Below, one piece after another: positions 1 to 8,538 of a stretch of 22,299 nucleotides of DNA. A program made the position numbers and the translations under genes. This stretch comes from Chrysochromulina tobinii (taxonomy: Eukaryota > Haptophyta > Prymnesiales > Chrysochromulinaceae): positions 1 through 22,299 of the forward strand of contig JWZX01002671.1 of NCBI GenBank assembly GCA_001275005.1, in the 5' to 3' direction. Every line of letters begins with the position of its first letter. The stretch's first letter is position 1. Below the pieces are notes generated by a model. That model had not been told where the DNA came from. It saw only the letters and a program-made list of their open reading frames with translations, and did not search any database.

Positions 1-739
1 CTGAGCGCTGAGCCGCTGACATCTGCGTGAAGATCCGATTCTTGTCAGAGTTGTCACAGAGTTGTACTCCGCGTGTCGGGGGATCAAGAGGCACAAGGGG
101 CGCGCGGATTTAACACGCATACCACACAGAGACACGAGTACCGCCGCGCGACAAGTCCGGACAAGACACGCATTTCGTAATCGTATTGTCGTGCGAGGGC
201 CGAGGCGCGATCCCTTGCCAATGAATTGCAATTGACACATTGCGGCCGGCACATTAACGTCAAAGCTCAAACATGTGCGGACAAAATCGCCGCCCCGCCC
301 CGGCCGCCCGGCCGGCGGCGCCGCCGCCGGGGGCCCCGGGGCCGGGGCGTTGTTAACGATTAAGGGAGCTTAGAAACCTAACTTAATAACCTTACAGTAT
401 CCACGGCCTATCCACGGCCAGGCGGGAATGCGTTTCCAAACGAGAAACGTCGTTTGACGTTTCCACCCGAGCGCCCACGCCGGAGCAGCCGAGGATCAGG
501 TTCAGGATGCAGGATCACGCCCGCCGTCTATCGGGTCGACCGCTCCGACGGCAAGTTGATAGTCCCAGGGTGGAACCGGCGTCTCTCACCGGGCGGGGTT
601 CAGGTTGCGGGTTCTTGGTGCAACCGTGGCGACCGAGAGAGCAGAGACGAGACGCCGTATACGGACCGTGTTTATTGCGGACATCGCGTGCTCGATCTCG
701 GGTCTCTCGATCGAGGTATCGTTTCGCGATGAGGTCCCT
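1..739. repeat. Long direct repeat, copy 1 (5' end cut by window)
   Basis: This stretch matches 3998-4728 almost base for base. The match begins at base 1, so the true left edge may lie outside the window. It ends at GAGGTCCCT (739), after which the two copies diverge abruptly. Differences are mainly small indels (2, 7, 1, 7 and 7 nt), several of which duplicate adjacent bases, plus a few substitutions. It contains a very GC-rich segment (about 285-348) with self-complementary arms, CGCCCCGGCC and GGCCGGGGCG, that could form a hairpin, followed by an AT-richer stretch. Short ORFs inside it resemble no family I know. It could be a long terminal repeat, a dispersed non-coding element or part of a segmental duplication; the sequence does not decide. 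Confidence 0.9.
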
Positions 740-874
740 ATTTTGCATTAAGCACTCTGACTCTCACAGCAGTAGGCCTAGAGGACCCACACATAAACCA
801 CCAAGCACCAACCAAACTACAAGGTCAAACGGTCGATACAGAACTCGGAGATCAGGACGTCACAGCTCACTCTA

Positions 875-965
875 CACCCTAGCCCTTAACCCCTAACCCC
901 TACATACATGTAGCCACAGGTTTCTTTACTGTTATCTTTTGTAATACCCACCCTAAACCCCTACC
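875..965. repeat. Degenerate telomere-like C-rich motifs
   Basis: Variants of CCCTAA appear in two short clusters: ACCCTAGCCCTTAACCCC followed by TAACCCCTAC (about 876-903), and CACCCTAAACCCCTACC (about 949-965). They resemble the C-strand of TTAGGG/TTTAGGG telomere repeats but are irregular and few. They could be an interstitial telomeric relic or chance. Confidence 0.3.
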
Positions 966-1214
966 TAGCCACTGGTTCCAAGACCAGAAATGCAACCTTA
1001 ATGCAATTCTGAGGAGAATCAGGTCAAAAAGAGCACGAAAGAGCATGAACGTGCAACGTGGAACGAATAACCTCAAAGGTCAACATACATCATCCAGCCA
1101 CCAAGTTGTGTAGTTGACCAGTGGGCCCATCAACCTTTACCTCGAAGGAGTGGGTCTCTAACCTGGCTTCTCTCAGCTAGTGCTAGATCCCAGTCTTAGA
1201 CCTCGTTTTACCTC

Positions 1215-1435
1215 GTGTCGAGGTCACTCTCGACTCTGATGTCGAGCTTGACACGTCCTTGACGCCGCCGGCGCATGGAGTCAGGGGGATTTCTGTCGAG
1301 TAGCTAGCTGTCGAGGTCTGTCAAGTAGCTGTCGAGCTTTGTCGAGCTATCAAGAGCTATCCTGTCGAAAACTGTCGAGTAGCCTGTCGAGTTCCTGTCG
1401 AGTACTCGAGTTTCCTGTCGTCGAGTTGTGCTCGA
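1215..1435. repeat. Cluster of GTCGAG motifs
   Basis: About ten copies of GTCGAG (often TGTCGAG, sometimes followed by TAGC) lie in roughly 220 bases, with variants such as GTCAAG and CTCGAC. The spacing is irregular (9 to about 50 bases), so it is a degraded short-unit repeat or a cluster of binding sites rather than a clean tandem array. The same motif appears twice right after repeat copy 2 (4729-4745). Confidence 0.6.
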
Positions 1436-1865
1436 GGCCACGAGGGCTCAACCACAGGGGCCCGCCGATTAACGGCCTGTGTCATAGCAGGCTGTGTCGG
1501 CCACGCCTCCGTCCATTGCGATAGCGACCCCCGTGCTTGGGGGTCCGGAGAGCGTGCGCGATGTGTGTTTCACAGTCAATGTTTATAGTTCGACACGTCC
1601 AAAGACACCGGACGTCCGGCGTACATACGGATGCGGTTACCATGAGCTCGGGGACCCCCGGACCCCCTATTATCACAGCCACGGTGCTGTCGCGCGCGCG
1701 GGATGAAGTGTTTCACAGCAGCAGAGGGGCGGCCGTGGTTCGCGCGGCGAGTCTCGCGCGCGATTCTGAACTGGGGACCGGGCCCGCGCCGCCACGCGCC
1801 GTCTACGCGTGGGTCTATCGGGACGACCGCTTCGAAAGGCGCTCTTCTTGATCTCGCCGGTCGAC

Positions 1866-3710
1866 ATGCCTACGGTCGACAATGGCCCGCGACAACCGCT
1901 TCCAAGACGCCCGATGCCATCGAGCTCGTCTACGGACGTCAGTGGCGGTGGTCTGGCGAGTGCCGAGGCGTCGCTCTTCGCGGTTCAGCGCAGCAACGCC
2001 GAGCTCGACGTGCAGCGCTCTGTCATCCAGTTTCGCGTGGACTACCTGGCTCAGCTGAACACGCAGACGACGCTGCTCGCTGGTGCGGCGATCGGCATGT
2101 TCTCATCGCTCGAGCTCGAGGCCATGACCACCCAGCATGAGTCCGTGATGGAGTTCTCGAACATCAGGTTGAGCGACACGTTCTTCTGCATCATCTACGT
2201 CTGCTGCTCGTCCGTCTCGCTCGGATCGAGCCTTTGGGTGCTCTATACCTCGAACAACCTCATCAACCTCGCCACCTCCGCGTCGCTCTACGCTCGCGAC
2301 TTGAAGGATCTGCAGGAGGCGGACGCGGTGATCGGCATGCGCATGACAGAGGTGCGCCAAAAGTATTTCCACTCGCTGTTGTCGCTGATCCCCGCCGTGC
2401 TCTCGATGACGATGCGGCTCCTCCCCTGGTTCGCCTGGATCTCCGCGTCCCTGGTCATCGCCACGTACCTCGTCAACGCTATCCACGAAGACTACGTCTC
2501 GGAGCACCACCTGATGGAGACCGCGTTCTCGCACCTGCCCATCAACACGCTGCGCCCCGAATGGGCGCTCGAGCGCGTTGCGCAGTCGATCTCGCGATTT
2601 GTGCACCGAGTGGCTCCGTGGATGGATAGGTACCCCATCCTCGCGTGGTTTTTCGGCGCGACCTTGGGCGAAGGATCTCTTCCGAGAGGCAAGCGCAGGA
2701 TGAGCGCGGAGCGCACCGAGGAGCCCGAACCAACGGCGGCCGCTCAAGCCCCAAGCCACCTGGCCGGCAAGCACCCAGCGGGCTGGATGTTCAAGACCGC
2801 CTCGAACAAGGGACCATCCGCGCTCGTCAGCGGGCTCAAGCTCACGCTCCCCGACGGCGAGCCTGACACAGGAGCGATCCTCAGGGCCATCCTAGCCACG
2901 CCCGCTACGACACCTCTGCACCGGCGCTGGTGGACGCTCGAGGGCAAGGTGCTTACGTGCTTCGCGTCGCCCGAGGAGGCGTCGGAGAATAGCAATGTGA
3001 ATGAGCGCCTCGTCATCGACCTCTCGCACTACGTGGTCGGAAGGACGGTCGATGCGGCGGGCCACTTTGCGATCGCTCTCATCCCGTATTCGCTCATCGG
3101 CCTCGACCCCAGGAGCAGAAACAAGAGCTCACCCTGGGTCACACGGAGAAGCTCCTCGAAGAAGCACCTCACCGATGGGGCAGAGGGCATGGACTCGTCC
3201 CGTCACGGGAAAGAGTCCGCCCGTTATGAGGGCAACTCTTCACACGCCGGCTCGGCGTACGATCCCGCGGCTGGCAAGGGCGACCAGGACCGTTCCTGGT
3301 ACCTTTTTAGAACTGCCATGCCGCTCTGCCTCTCTCCCTGCCATGCCGCTCTGCCTCTGTCCCTGCCTGCCTCCCTGCATGCGCCCTGCTTCTCGCTAGC
3401 GCCTGCCTCCCCCACAGGCGTCTCACCTGCATCCCCCTGTGTACCCCCCACTCCCCCCCGTTGCAGGTATTTCGGTGGAGACCCGCCGACGACCCCCGAT
3501 GAGAAGCATTCGGCCACGGAGGAGTGGTACGAGCGGCTGGCGCGCGTGTGCATGGAGGTGAGCGAGGATGCCGAGCTGCACAAGCCCAAGAGCCAAGGCC
3601 CCACCCTCAAGAGCATCTTTAAGGGGGTCAGCAGCGCTCTTCATTTCTCCTCACACAGGAGCGACGAGACCGTCCACAAGAGTGACCTCAGCGAGCCTCT
3701 CCTGGAATAG
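1866..3710 (+). CDS. Orai-like membrane protein with C-terminal PH domain (2 exons)
   Basis: Exons are 1866-3298 and 3467-3710, giving about 558 residues. The start is the first ATG of the open frame; upstream in-frame starts are only non-ATG. Residues about 64-85 form a first membrane helix (LNTQTTLLAGAAIGMF) ending in an acidic LELE, like the glutamate at the outer pore end of Orai TM1. Further hydrophobic segments lie at about 107-135, 166-183 and 186-206, which fits a four-helix Orai-type Ca2+ channel. From about residue 307 a PH-like domain follows (GWMFK, then RRWWTLEGKVL), closing in exon 2 with a tryptophan helix (EEWYERLARV). The PH fold suggests phosphoinositide binding at the plasma membrane or ER contact sites. 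The splice restores SWYFGGDPP in frame. Orai assignment is by pattern only; the PH call is firmer. The gene lies between two long direct repeats. Confidence 0.6.
   Translation: MPTVDNGPRQPLPRRPMPSSSSTDVSGGGLASAEASLFAVQRSNAELDVQRSVIQFRVDYLAQLNTQTTLLAGAAIGMFSSLELEAMTTQHESVMEFSNIRLSDTFFCIIYVCCSSVSLGSSLWVLYTSNNLINLATSASLYARDLKDLQEADAVIGMRMTEVRQKYFHSLLSLIPAVLSMTMRLLPWFAWISASLVIATYLVNAIHEDYVSEHHLMETAFSHLPINTLRPEWALERVAQSISRFVHRVAPWMDRYPILAWFFGATLGEGSLPRGKRRMSAERTEEPEPTAAAQAPSHLAGKHPAGWMFKTASNKGPSALVSGLKLTLPDGEPDTGAILRAILATPATTPLHRRWWTLEGKVLTCFASPEEASENSNVNERLVIDLSHYVVGRTVDAAGHFAIALIPYSLIGLDPRSRNKSSPWVTRRSSSKKHLTDGAEGMDSSRHGKESARYEGNSSHAGSAYDPAAGKGDQDRSWYLFRTAMPLCLSPCHAALPLSLPASLHAPCFSLAPASPTGVSPASPCVPPTPPRCRYFGGDPPTTPDEKHSATEEWYERLARVCMEVSEDAELHKPKSQGPTLKSIFKGVSSALHFSSHRSDETVHKSDLSEPLLE
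3299..3466 (+). other. Intron of the Orai-like gene, length divisible by three
   Basis: The donor GTACCT follows TTCCTG and the acceptor TTGCAG precedes GTATTTCGG. The intron is 168 nt, open throughout in the reading frame, and rich in CTCTGCCTC/CCCTGCC pyrimidine repeats including a near-exact duplication of about 25 nt. It splits the PH domain: removal gives SWYFGGDPP, while retention would add 56 low-complexity residues without a stop. The clean domain join supports splicing. Confidence 0.75.
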
Positions 3711-3997
3711 GGTCTCCTCGAATAGGGGCGTGAGACTGTCGAGGTCAATCACAGCCTGAGCCTATAAACTCGGCCCTCGCGCTCCTATCGAGAGGGCTGT
3801 AGAGCCATGGTGTGCTCTGTCTGTCGTGTGTGTTAGTGTTTGGGGCGTCCGCGGGATGGCCATGGCCTATGCGCGGGTCCCACGGGGCTCGGGGCGCCGC
3901 GATTGTTTCGGTGTGGTGCGGGCGGGGCGGCATGGGCCATCGCATGAACTTGTGAGTGTCTGAGTGCATACCGCCACGGGGCTGATGCCTCGCTTGC
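3711..3997. other. 3' flank of the Orai-like gene
   Basis: I see no gene here. It starts with a short near-duplication around the stop codon (GAATAGGG occurs twice) and runs into repeat copy 2. It presumably contains the 3' UTR. Confidence 0.4.
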
Positions 3998-4728
3998 CTG
4001 AGCGCTGAGCCGCTGACATCTGCGTGAAGATCCGATTCTTGTCAGAGTTGTCACAGAGTTGTACTCCGCGTGTCGGGGGATCAAGGCACAAGGGGCGCGC
4101 GGATTTAACACGCAAAACACACAGAGACACGAGTACCGCCGCGCGACAAGTCCGGACAAGACACGCATTTCGTAATCGTATTGTCGTGCGAGGCGCGATC
4201 CCTTGCCAATCGAATTGCAATTGACACATTGCGGCCGGCACATTAACGTCAAACATGTGCGGACAAAATCGCCGCCCCGCCCCGGCCGCCCGGCCGGCGG
4301 CGCCGCCGCCGGGGGCCCCGGGGCCGGGGCGTTGTTAACGATTAAGGGAGCTTAGAAACCTAACTTAATAACCTTACAGTATCCACGGCCTATCCACGGC
4401 CAGGCGGGAATGCGTTTCCAAACGAGAAACGTCGTTTGACGTTTCCACCCGAGCGCCCACGCCGGAGCAGCCGAGGATCAGGTTCAGGATGCAGGATCAC
4501 GCCCGCCGTCTATCGGGTCGACCGCTCCGACGGCAAGTTGATAGTCCCAGGGTGGAACCGGCGTCTCTCACCGGGCGGGGTTCACGGTTCAGGTTGCGGG
4601 TTCTTGGTGCAACCGTGGCGACCGAGAGAGCAGAGACGAGACGCCGTATACGGACCGTGTTTATTGCGGACATCGCGTGCTCGATCTCGGGTCTCTCGAT
4701 CGAGGTATCGTTTCGCGATGAGGTCCCT
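3998..4728. repeat. Long direct repeat, copy 2
   Basis: Near-identical direct copy of 1-739, starting at CTGAGCGCTGAG or a little earlier and ending at GAGGTCCCT. It is 731 bases against 739 because of several short indels, including a 7-base insertion near 4584 that duplicates neighbouring bases. Beyond 4728 the sequence turns into two GTCGAGGCC motifs not found after copy 1. Same orientation, same internal GC-rich hairpin (about 4272-4330). Confidence 0.95.
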
Positions 4729-4856
4729 GTCGAGGCCTAGTCGAGGCCCTGTGAGTCAGGTACACCGACACCGCACGGCCGTATCCCGTAAACGGAGACG
4801 GGTTCGCGTTTGTCGTTTGAGGCGCGTGCCGCGCCGCGAGTTTCAGACTTTCAGTT

Positions 4857-5882
4857 TTACTTGTCAGGCACGACGACGATAACGACCTTGCCTCTAGCGT
4901 GCCCGTCCGCCACGTAGTGCACGGCATCTCGCGTTTCGGCCAGGCCGTATGTCCTCTCGACTTGTGGCATCACCTTGCCCTCCTCAACAAGAACGCGCAG
5001 ATCGTCCAGAAGCTGCTTGCTCGGGGTGCTGATCACCATCAGGAGCGACTGGCTCGACCATATCTTGGAAAACATCAGCGTGAACATGCGAGACCAGAAC
5101 GTCGATGGCGAGCCGCCGACGGAGAGGTACGTCCCCTTGGGTTCCATGACTTTGCGAACGGCGGAGAGCGGGTGATTCCCGGCGATATCGACGACAACGT
5201 CGTACTTTTCGCTCTCGTTCTCGGTGAAGTTGGTCGTCGCATAGTCCATGACACAGTCGGCACCCAACGCCTTGGCAGCCTCGACGTTCCTAGTGCTGCA
5301 GACGGCTGTCACGACCGCGCCAAGCGCCTTGGCGATCTGTAGAGCGTAGGGACCCACTCCGCCCGAAGATCCGTTGATGAGCACCTTCTGCCCCGCTTTC
5401 ACCGCGCCCGCGTCGCGGACGGCCGTCAGGGCCGTCTGCCCCGAGACGGGGAGGGCGGCCGCCTTCGTGAACGAGATGTTGCTCGGTTTGATTGCCAAGG
5501 ACGTTTCGGGGAGGCAGACGAACTCGGCGAACCCTCCGCGCCGTGAGGTCAACACGATCTCGCCAAAGACGGCGTCGCCGACCTTGAGCGTCTTAACATT
5601 GCTGCCGATCGCGACGACCTTGCCGGCGACCTCCGTGCCGGCGATCGAGTCGGGCGGAGGCGCCCGCAGGCCGCCTAGCGCCAGTCGCATCACCCAGGGG
5701 ATGCCAGCGGCGATCAGAGGCGTGCCGGCGTGAATCCCTGCGGCATGCACCTGCAGGAGAACCTCGCCGTTCAATGGGGTCGGCTTGGGCAGCTGCTTGT
5801 ACTCGAGAACATCGGGAGACCCGTACGCGTTTGACACAACCGCGAGCATGGTTTCTCTTGCGTTGGCGTCCTTGGGAGCCAT
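4857..5882 (-). CDS. Zinc-free MDR quinone oxidoreductase / NAD(P)H-dependent reductase
   Basis: Single exon, 341 residues, the usual MDR length. The N-terminal GroES-like half (GSPDVLEYKQLPKPTP, then GTEVAGKVVAIGSNV and KVGDAVFGE) is followed by the nucleotide-binding half with ALPVSGQTAL and the Rossmann dinucleotide motif INGSSGGVG at about residues 168-176. ALGADCVMDY and YDVVVDIAGN are standard for the quinone oxidoreductase branch. The structural cysteine cluster and catalytic zinc ligands of alcohol dehydrogenases are absent. Family members reduce quinones or reactive 2-enals/enones with NAD(P)H; the closest plant type acts at the chloroplast envelope. No clear targeting peptide is visible. 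ATG at 5882 is the first in frame; MLAVVSNAYGSPD, 11 residues in, is an alternative. It is head to head with the next gene. Confidence 0.92.
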   Translation of the reverse strand: MAPKDANARETMLAVVSNAYGSPDVLEYKQLPKPTPLNGEVLLQVHAAGIHAGTPLIAAGIPWVMRLALGGLRAPPPDSIAGTEVAGKVVAIGSNVKTLKVGDAVFGEIVLTSRRGGFAEFVCLPETSLAIKPSNISFTKAAALPVSGQTALTAVRDAGAVKAGQKVLINGSSGGVGPYALQIAKALGAVVTAVCSTRNVEAAKALGADCVMDYATTNFTENESEKYDVVVDIAGNHPLSAVRKVMEPKGTYLSVGGSPSTFWSRMFTLMFSKIWSSQSLLMVISTPSKQLLDDLRVLVEEGKVMPQVERTYGLAETRDAVHYVADGHARGKVVIVVVPDK

Positions 5883-5944
5883 GTTCGAGTTGCTTTTTCA
5901 GACATGTTTTTTTAGATCATTTCGACACCGTTTGTCGCGGCAGC
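5883..5944. promoter_or_regulatory. Short divergent promoter region
   Basis: Only 62 bases separate the ATG of the oxidoreductase (minus strand) from the ATG at 5945 on the plus strand. If both starts are real, the two genes share promoter and 5' UTR sequence. It holds a T-rich stretch (TTTTTCAGACATGTTTTTTT). No specific element is recognised. Confidence 0.35.
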
Positions 5945-6926
5945 ATGGGAGGACAAACCGCCGCAGTCTACTCCGGTCCCGGCGTGGACACGACACAGCC
6001 GCCGGGCTCCTTTCTTATTCCCGCCCGCAGCACGACCATCCTTCAGCCAGCACCAGCACCATCCGAAACCGCCTCTCGCATTGGATACGAGAGGCTCGCG
6101 CCCGGCGGCAACGGGCTACCTTCCTACTGAGTGGTTGCCGGCCAACTATACGCTGCCTTCTCAGCAGTACTACGCGCAGCAGCCGGCGCCACCGCCATCC
6201 CAAGGTCAAGGTCAGCCGGCGCCATCGACATCGCAAGACCAGCAGCTGCCGCCGCCATCCATTCCCTACTGGCAGCCGATGCTCGTGTGGTCGATGCCTG
6301 GGCAGCAGCCGGGCTACGGCACCGCAAACGTCGCTAGCCAGCCGCCGCATCCGCAACCGCAGCAGCTTCACAGCGGAGCGGCGCCCGTCCACGTACCCGG
6401 CGAGCAGAAGGGCACCGTGCCGTACTTCCTGCCACGCTCGCTGGCGGCGCCGCTCGGATTTCCAGATTTGCGCCCCGCCTTCCCAACCCTGACGGTGGCC
6501 TCGGCAGAGGGAGATGTGATCAAGATCAGCGCGACTGATGCGGGCCGCTGGCGCCTCGAGCTCAAGGCGGAAGCCTGGGACCGCCCGATCGACGCAGTGT
6601 GCGACACCAAGACTGCCACCTTCCGCCTCGACAGCGCGTTCACACGCAAGCTCAAAGTGCGTGTGTGTACAATGAGTGCCACGGGCGAGGCGGGACAATG
6701 GACCCCTTGGAAAGATCTCGAGTGCAAGGAGGGCAAGAAGGAGGAGCCGCCTGAGCCCGCGCCTGCTCCCGCGCCTGCTCCGCCGCCGGCTCCCGCGCCG
6801 GCTCCCGCGCCCGCGTCGGCGACCGCGCCACCGCCGCCAGCCGCAGCAGTGTCCGCAGACAGTGGTGCGGGCGTCGTGGCGAGCGGCGACGGCGCGGCGG
6901 CCGTTACGGCGGCCGTACCGAAGTAA
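5945..6926 (+). CDS. Pro/Gln-rich protein with possible FN3/Ig-like domain; 5' end frame-disrupted
   Basis: The clear open frame is 6081-6926 (281 codons), but 6081 is a TTG, the frame is open back to 5916 without any ATG, and the first in-frame ATG is 6279. An ATG at 5945 opens a good Pro/Gln/Ser-type frame (MGGQTAAVYSGPGVDTT) that stops at 6130 and is offset by one base, so a one-base indel near 6050-6130 or an unusual splice probably joins them. The product has a P/Q-rich N-terminus (SQQYYAQQPAPPP), a compact central segment of about 80 residues (6486-6735) with beta-strand-like alternation ending in KVRVCTMSATGEAGQWTPW, as at the end of an FN3 domain, and an Ala/Pro tail of PAPAPAP repeats. 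No signal or membrane segment is seen. Function unknown. Confidence 0.6.
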
Positions 6927-7081
6927 GATACACCGGAGCTCAGCGTTAGGCCGAGGAGATACACCGGAGCTCAGCGTTAGGCCGTGGAGATACACCGGAG
7001 CTCAGCGTTTGGCCGTGGAGATACACCGGAGCTCAGCGTTAGGCCGAGGAGATACACCGGAGCTCAGCGTTTGGCCGTGGA
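6926..7081 (+). repeat. 31-bp tandem repeat, five copies
   Basis: Five head-to-tail units of 31 bases begin at the stop codon of the preceding gene. Each contains GATACACCGGAGCTCAGCGT followed by TAGGCCGAG, TAGGCCGTG or TTGGCCGTG. Units differ at only two positions, so the array is young. It would form most of the near 3' UTR. No coding role is apparent. Confidence 0.95.
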
Positions 7082-7777
7082 GTGCGGTCTCGTCTCAACC
7101 TTCGAAGCGAGTGGCGGCATCGATCGTGTCAGTTGAATCGCCGGACGCCCGGCGCGACCCAGGCGGCCGACGCCGCGCGAGCCGGGAGCCGCCGGGCGCC
7201 ACGGGCCTTGGGCCTTCAAGCCGAACTTGGTACTTGCGTACAGCCGCGTCTTGTCCGACGGCCACGCCGCCCTCCAGGTCCAGCTCCACCGCGCACGGAA
7301 TTGGCTTGCGCCGTGGTGCCGGCACGTACGGATTTAGCATTAAATAGCATCGAATTAATCATCGTAATTATACATATCGGGTCGAACTGACGAGCAAGTA
7401 ATCATACTACAGTCGCGGAGTGAAAACCCCGTATTTGAACAGAACGTTGCTCCCGCGTGCGACGATCAAGATCAACAGTCGAGTACTTGTCCTCCCGGGT
7501 TTATTTGTCGAGGTCTGTTTGGGTTGCGCGTGCGTCGTCTCCCTAAGAAAACTTGAATGCGGCATCGTTCCGGCAGCGCATTGGCAGCGCATCGGACGCG
7601 CGGGAGCCGAGGTAGGGAGCCTCCGCCCTCAGGTAGGCGTTAGGCAGGCGTTGTGGTGGGCTCTTGTGAGAGGCATTGTGATGGGCTCTTGTGCGAGGCG
7701 TTGTGGTGGGCTCTTGTGAGAGGCGTTGCGATGGGCTCTTGTGAGAGGCGTAACGCCGACCACGAGGTGGATTCTCC
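7082..7777. other. Gene-free interval between convergent genes
   Basis: It lies downstream of both the FN3-like gene (+) and the TRPM-type gene (-). It holds a GC-rich part (7082-7330), an AT-richer stretch around 7335-7420, and a 25-bp minisatellite at 7648-7747. Short ORFs on both strands lack recognisable motifs. Confidence 0.45.
7648..7747. repeat. 25-bp tandem repeat, four copies
   Basis: Four units of the form GCGTTGTGGTGGG then CTCTTGTGAGAG follow each other with one to three substitutions each. The array ends about 30 bases from the stop codon of the TRPM-type gene on the other strand, so it would lie in that gene's 3' UTR. Confidence 0.9.
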
Positions 7778-8507
7778 TTACGGGAATTGCCCTGCGTCGA
7801 GGCTGCGCGGACTGGGCACCTCGCCCAGCCGGACACGTTCCGCGAGCGCCGCGCGGCGAGCAGCTTCCTCCTGCAGTGCAGCGAGCTCCTCAGACGAGTA
7901 GTAGCCGCCGCCGCTCGCCGTGCGCATGCCGCTGCTGCAGCCTCCGCCGTCTGCGCCTGCACCAGGCTGCAGCGGCACGCTGCCAACTAGGCTGCCGCCG
8001 CCCGCGCGCTGCAGCTGGCGCATCTCGTCGATCAGTCGCGTGAACGCCCAAAAATCGAGCCGTTGGCCGCTGCCGCCGTTGTCGTACTTGGCGATAATCG
8101 CAGCGGTCTGCGCCGAGGTGGTGGCGAGGCCGAGGTCGTTGAGCGCAGGGCGCAGGGAGCCGAAGTCAATGTCCCCCGAGCCGTTCGGGTCGTACTGGCG
8201 GAAGACCTGGCGCGCCTCGATCTGCGCCGCGAGATCATCGAGCTCGTCGGCAGATCTGCCCGCACCCGAGGTGCGCGGCGGCGATGACGGCGAACGGTAG
8301 CCGCCCTCCAACGGCAGGGTGCCGAGGGAGCGCTTGAATGCATCCGACGAGGTGAAGGCGCTGTGCGTGCTGCTGCAGCTGCGCTTGGAGAATGCCGGCG
8401 CGTGCCGTGCGGGGGCGCTCGACACGGCGCTCGGCGGCAGGTAGGGGGCCTGGCAGTTGAGCGGGGTGAGGCGGCGAAGACGCATTTGTTCCAGCGCAAA
8501 CGCCTCT

Positions 8508-8538
<31 letters not shown>

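Larger units (their letters stand above)
740..1865. other. Gene-free interval upstream of the Orai-like gene
   Basis: I see no convincing coding region here. It contains degenerate telomere-like C-rich motifs near 875-965, a cluster of GTCGAG motifs at about 1215-1435, and an inverted-repeat pair at 1539-1667. The last few hundred bases before 1866 presumably hold the promoter and 5' UTR of the Orai-like gene, but no recognisable core promoter element was found. Confidence 0.5.

Noticed and set aside
454-896. Open frames inside the long repeat (also 4436-4882)
   Set aside because: They are Arg-rich, motif-free, overlap in several frames, and change reading frame between the two repeat copies because of a 7-base indel.
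1-4728. Classical LTR retrotransposon
   Set aside because: The interior has no reverse transcriptase, integrase or protease motifs, and the left edge is outside the window, so only 'direct repeats' is claimed.
7095-7340. Small minus-strand ORF with VELDLEGGVAVGQDA
   Set aside because: It is 81 codons in GC-rich DNA with no recognisable family, and lies in the spacer downstream of convergent genes; not enough support.
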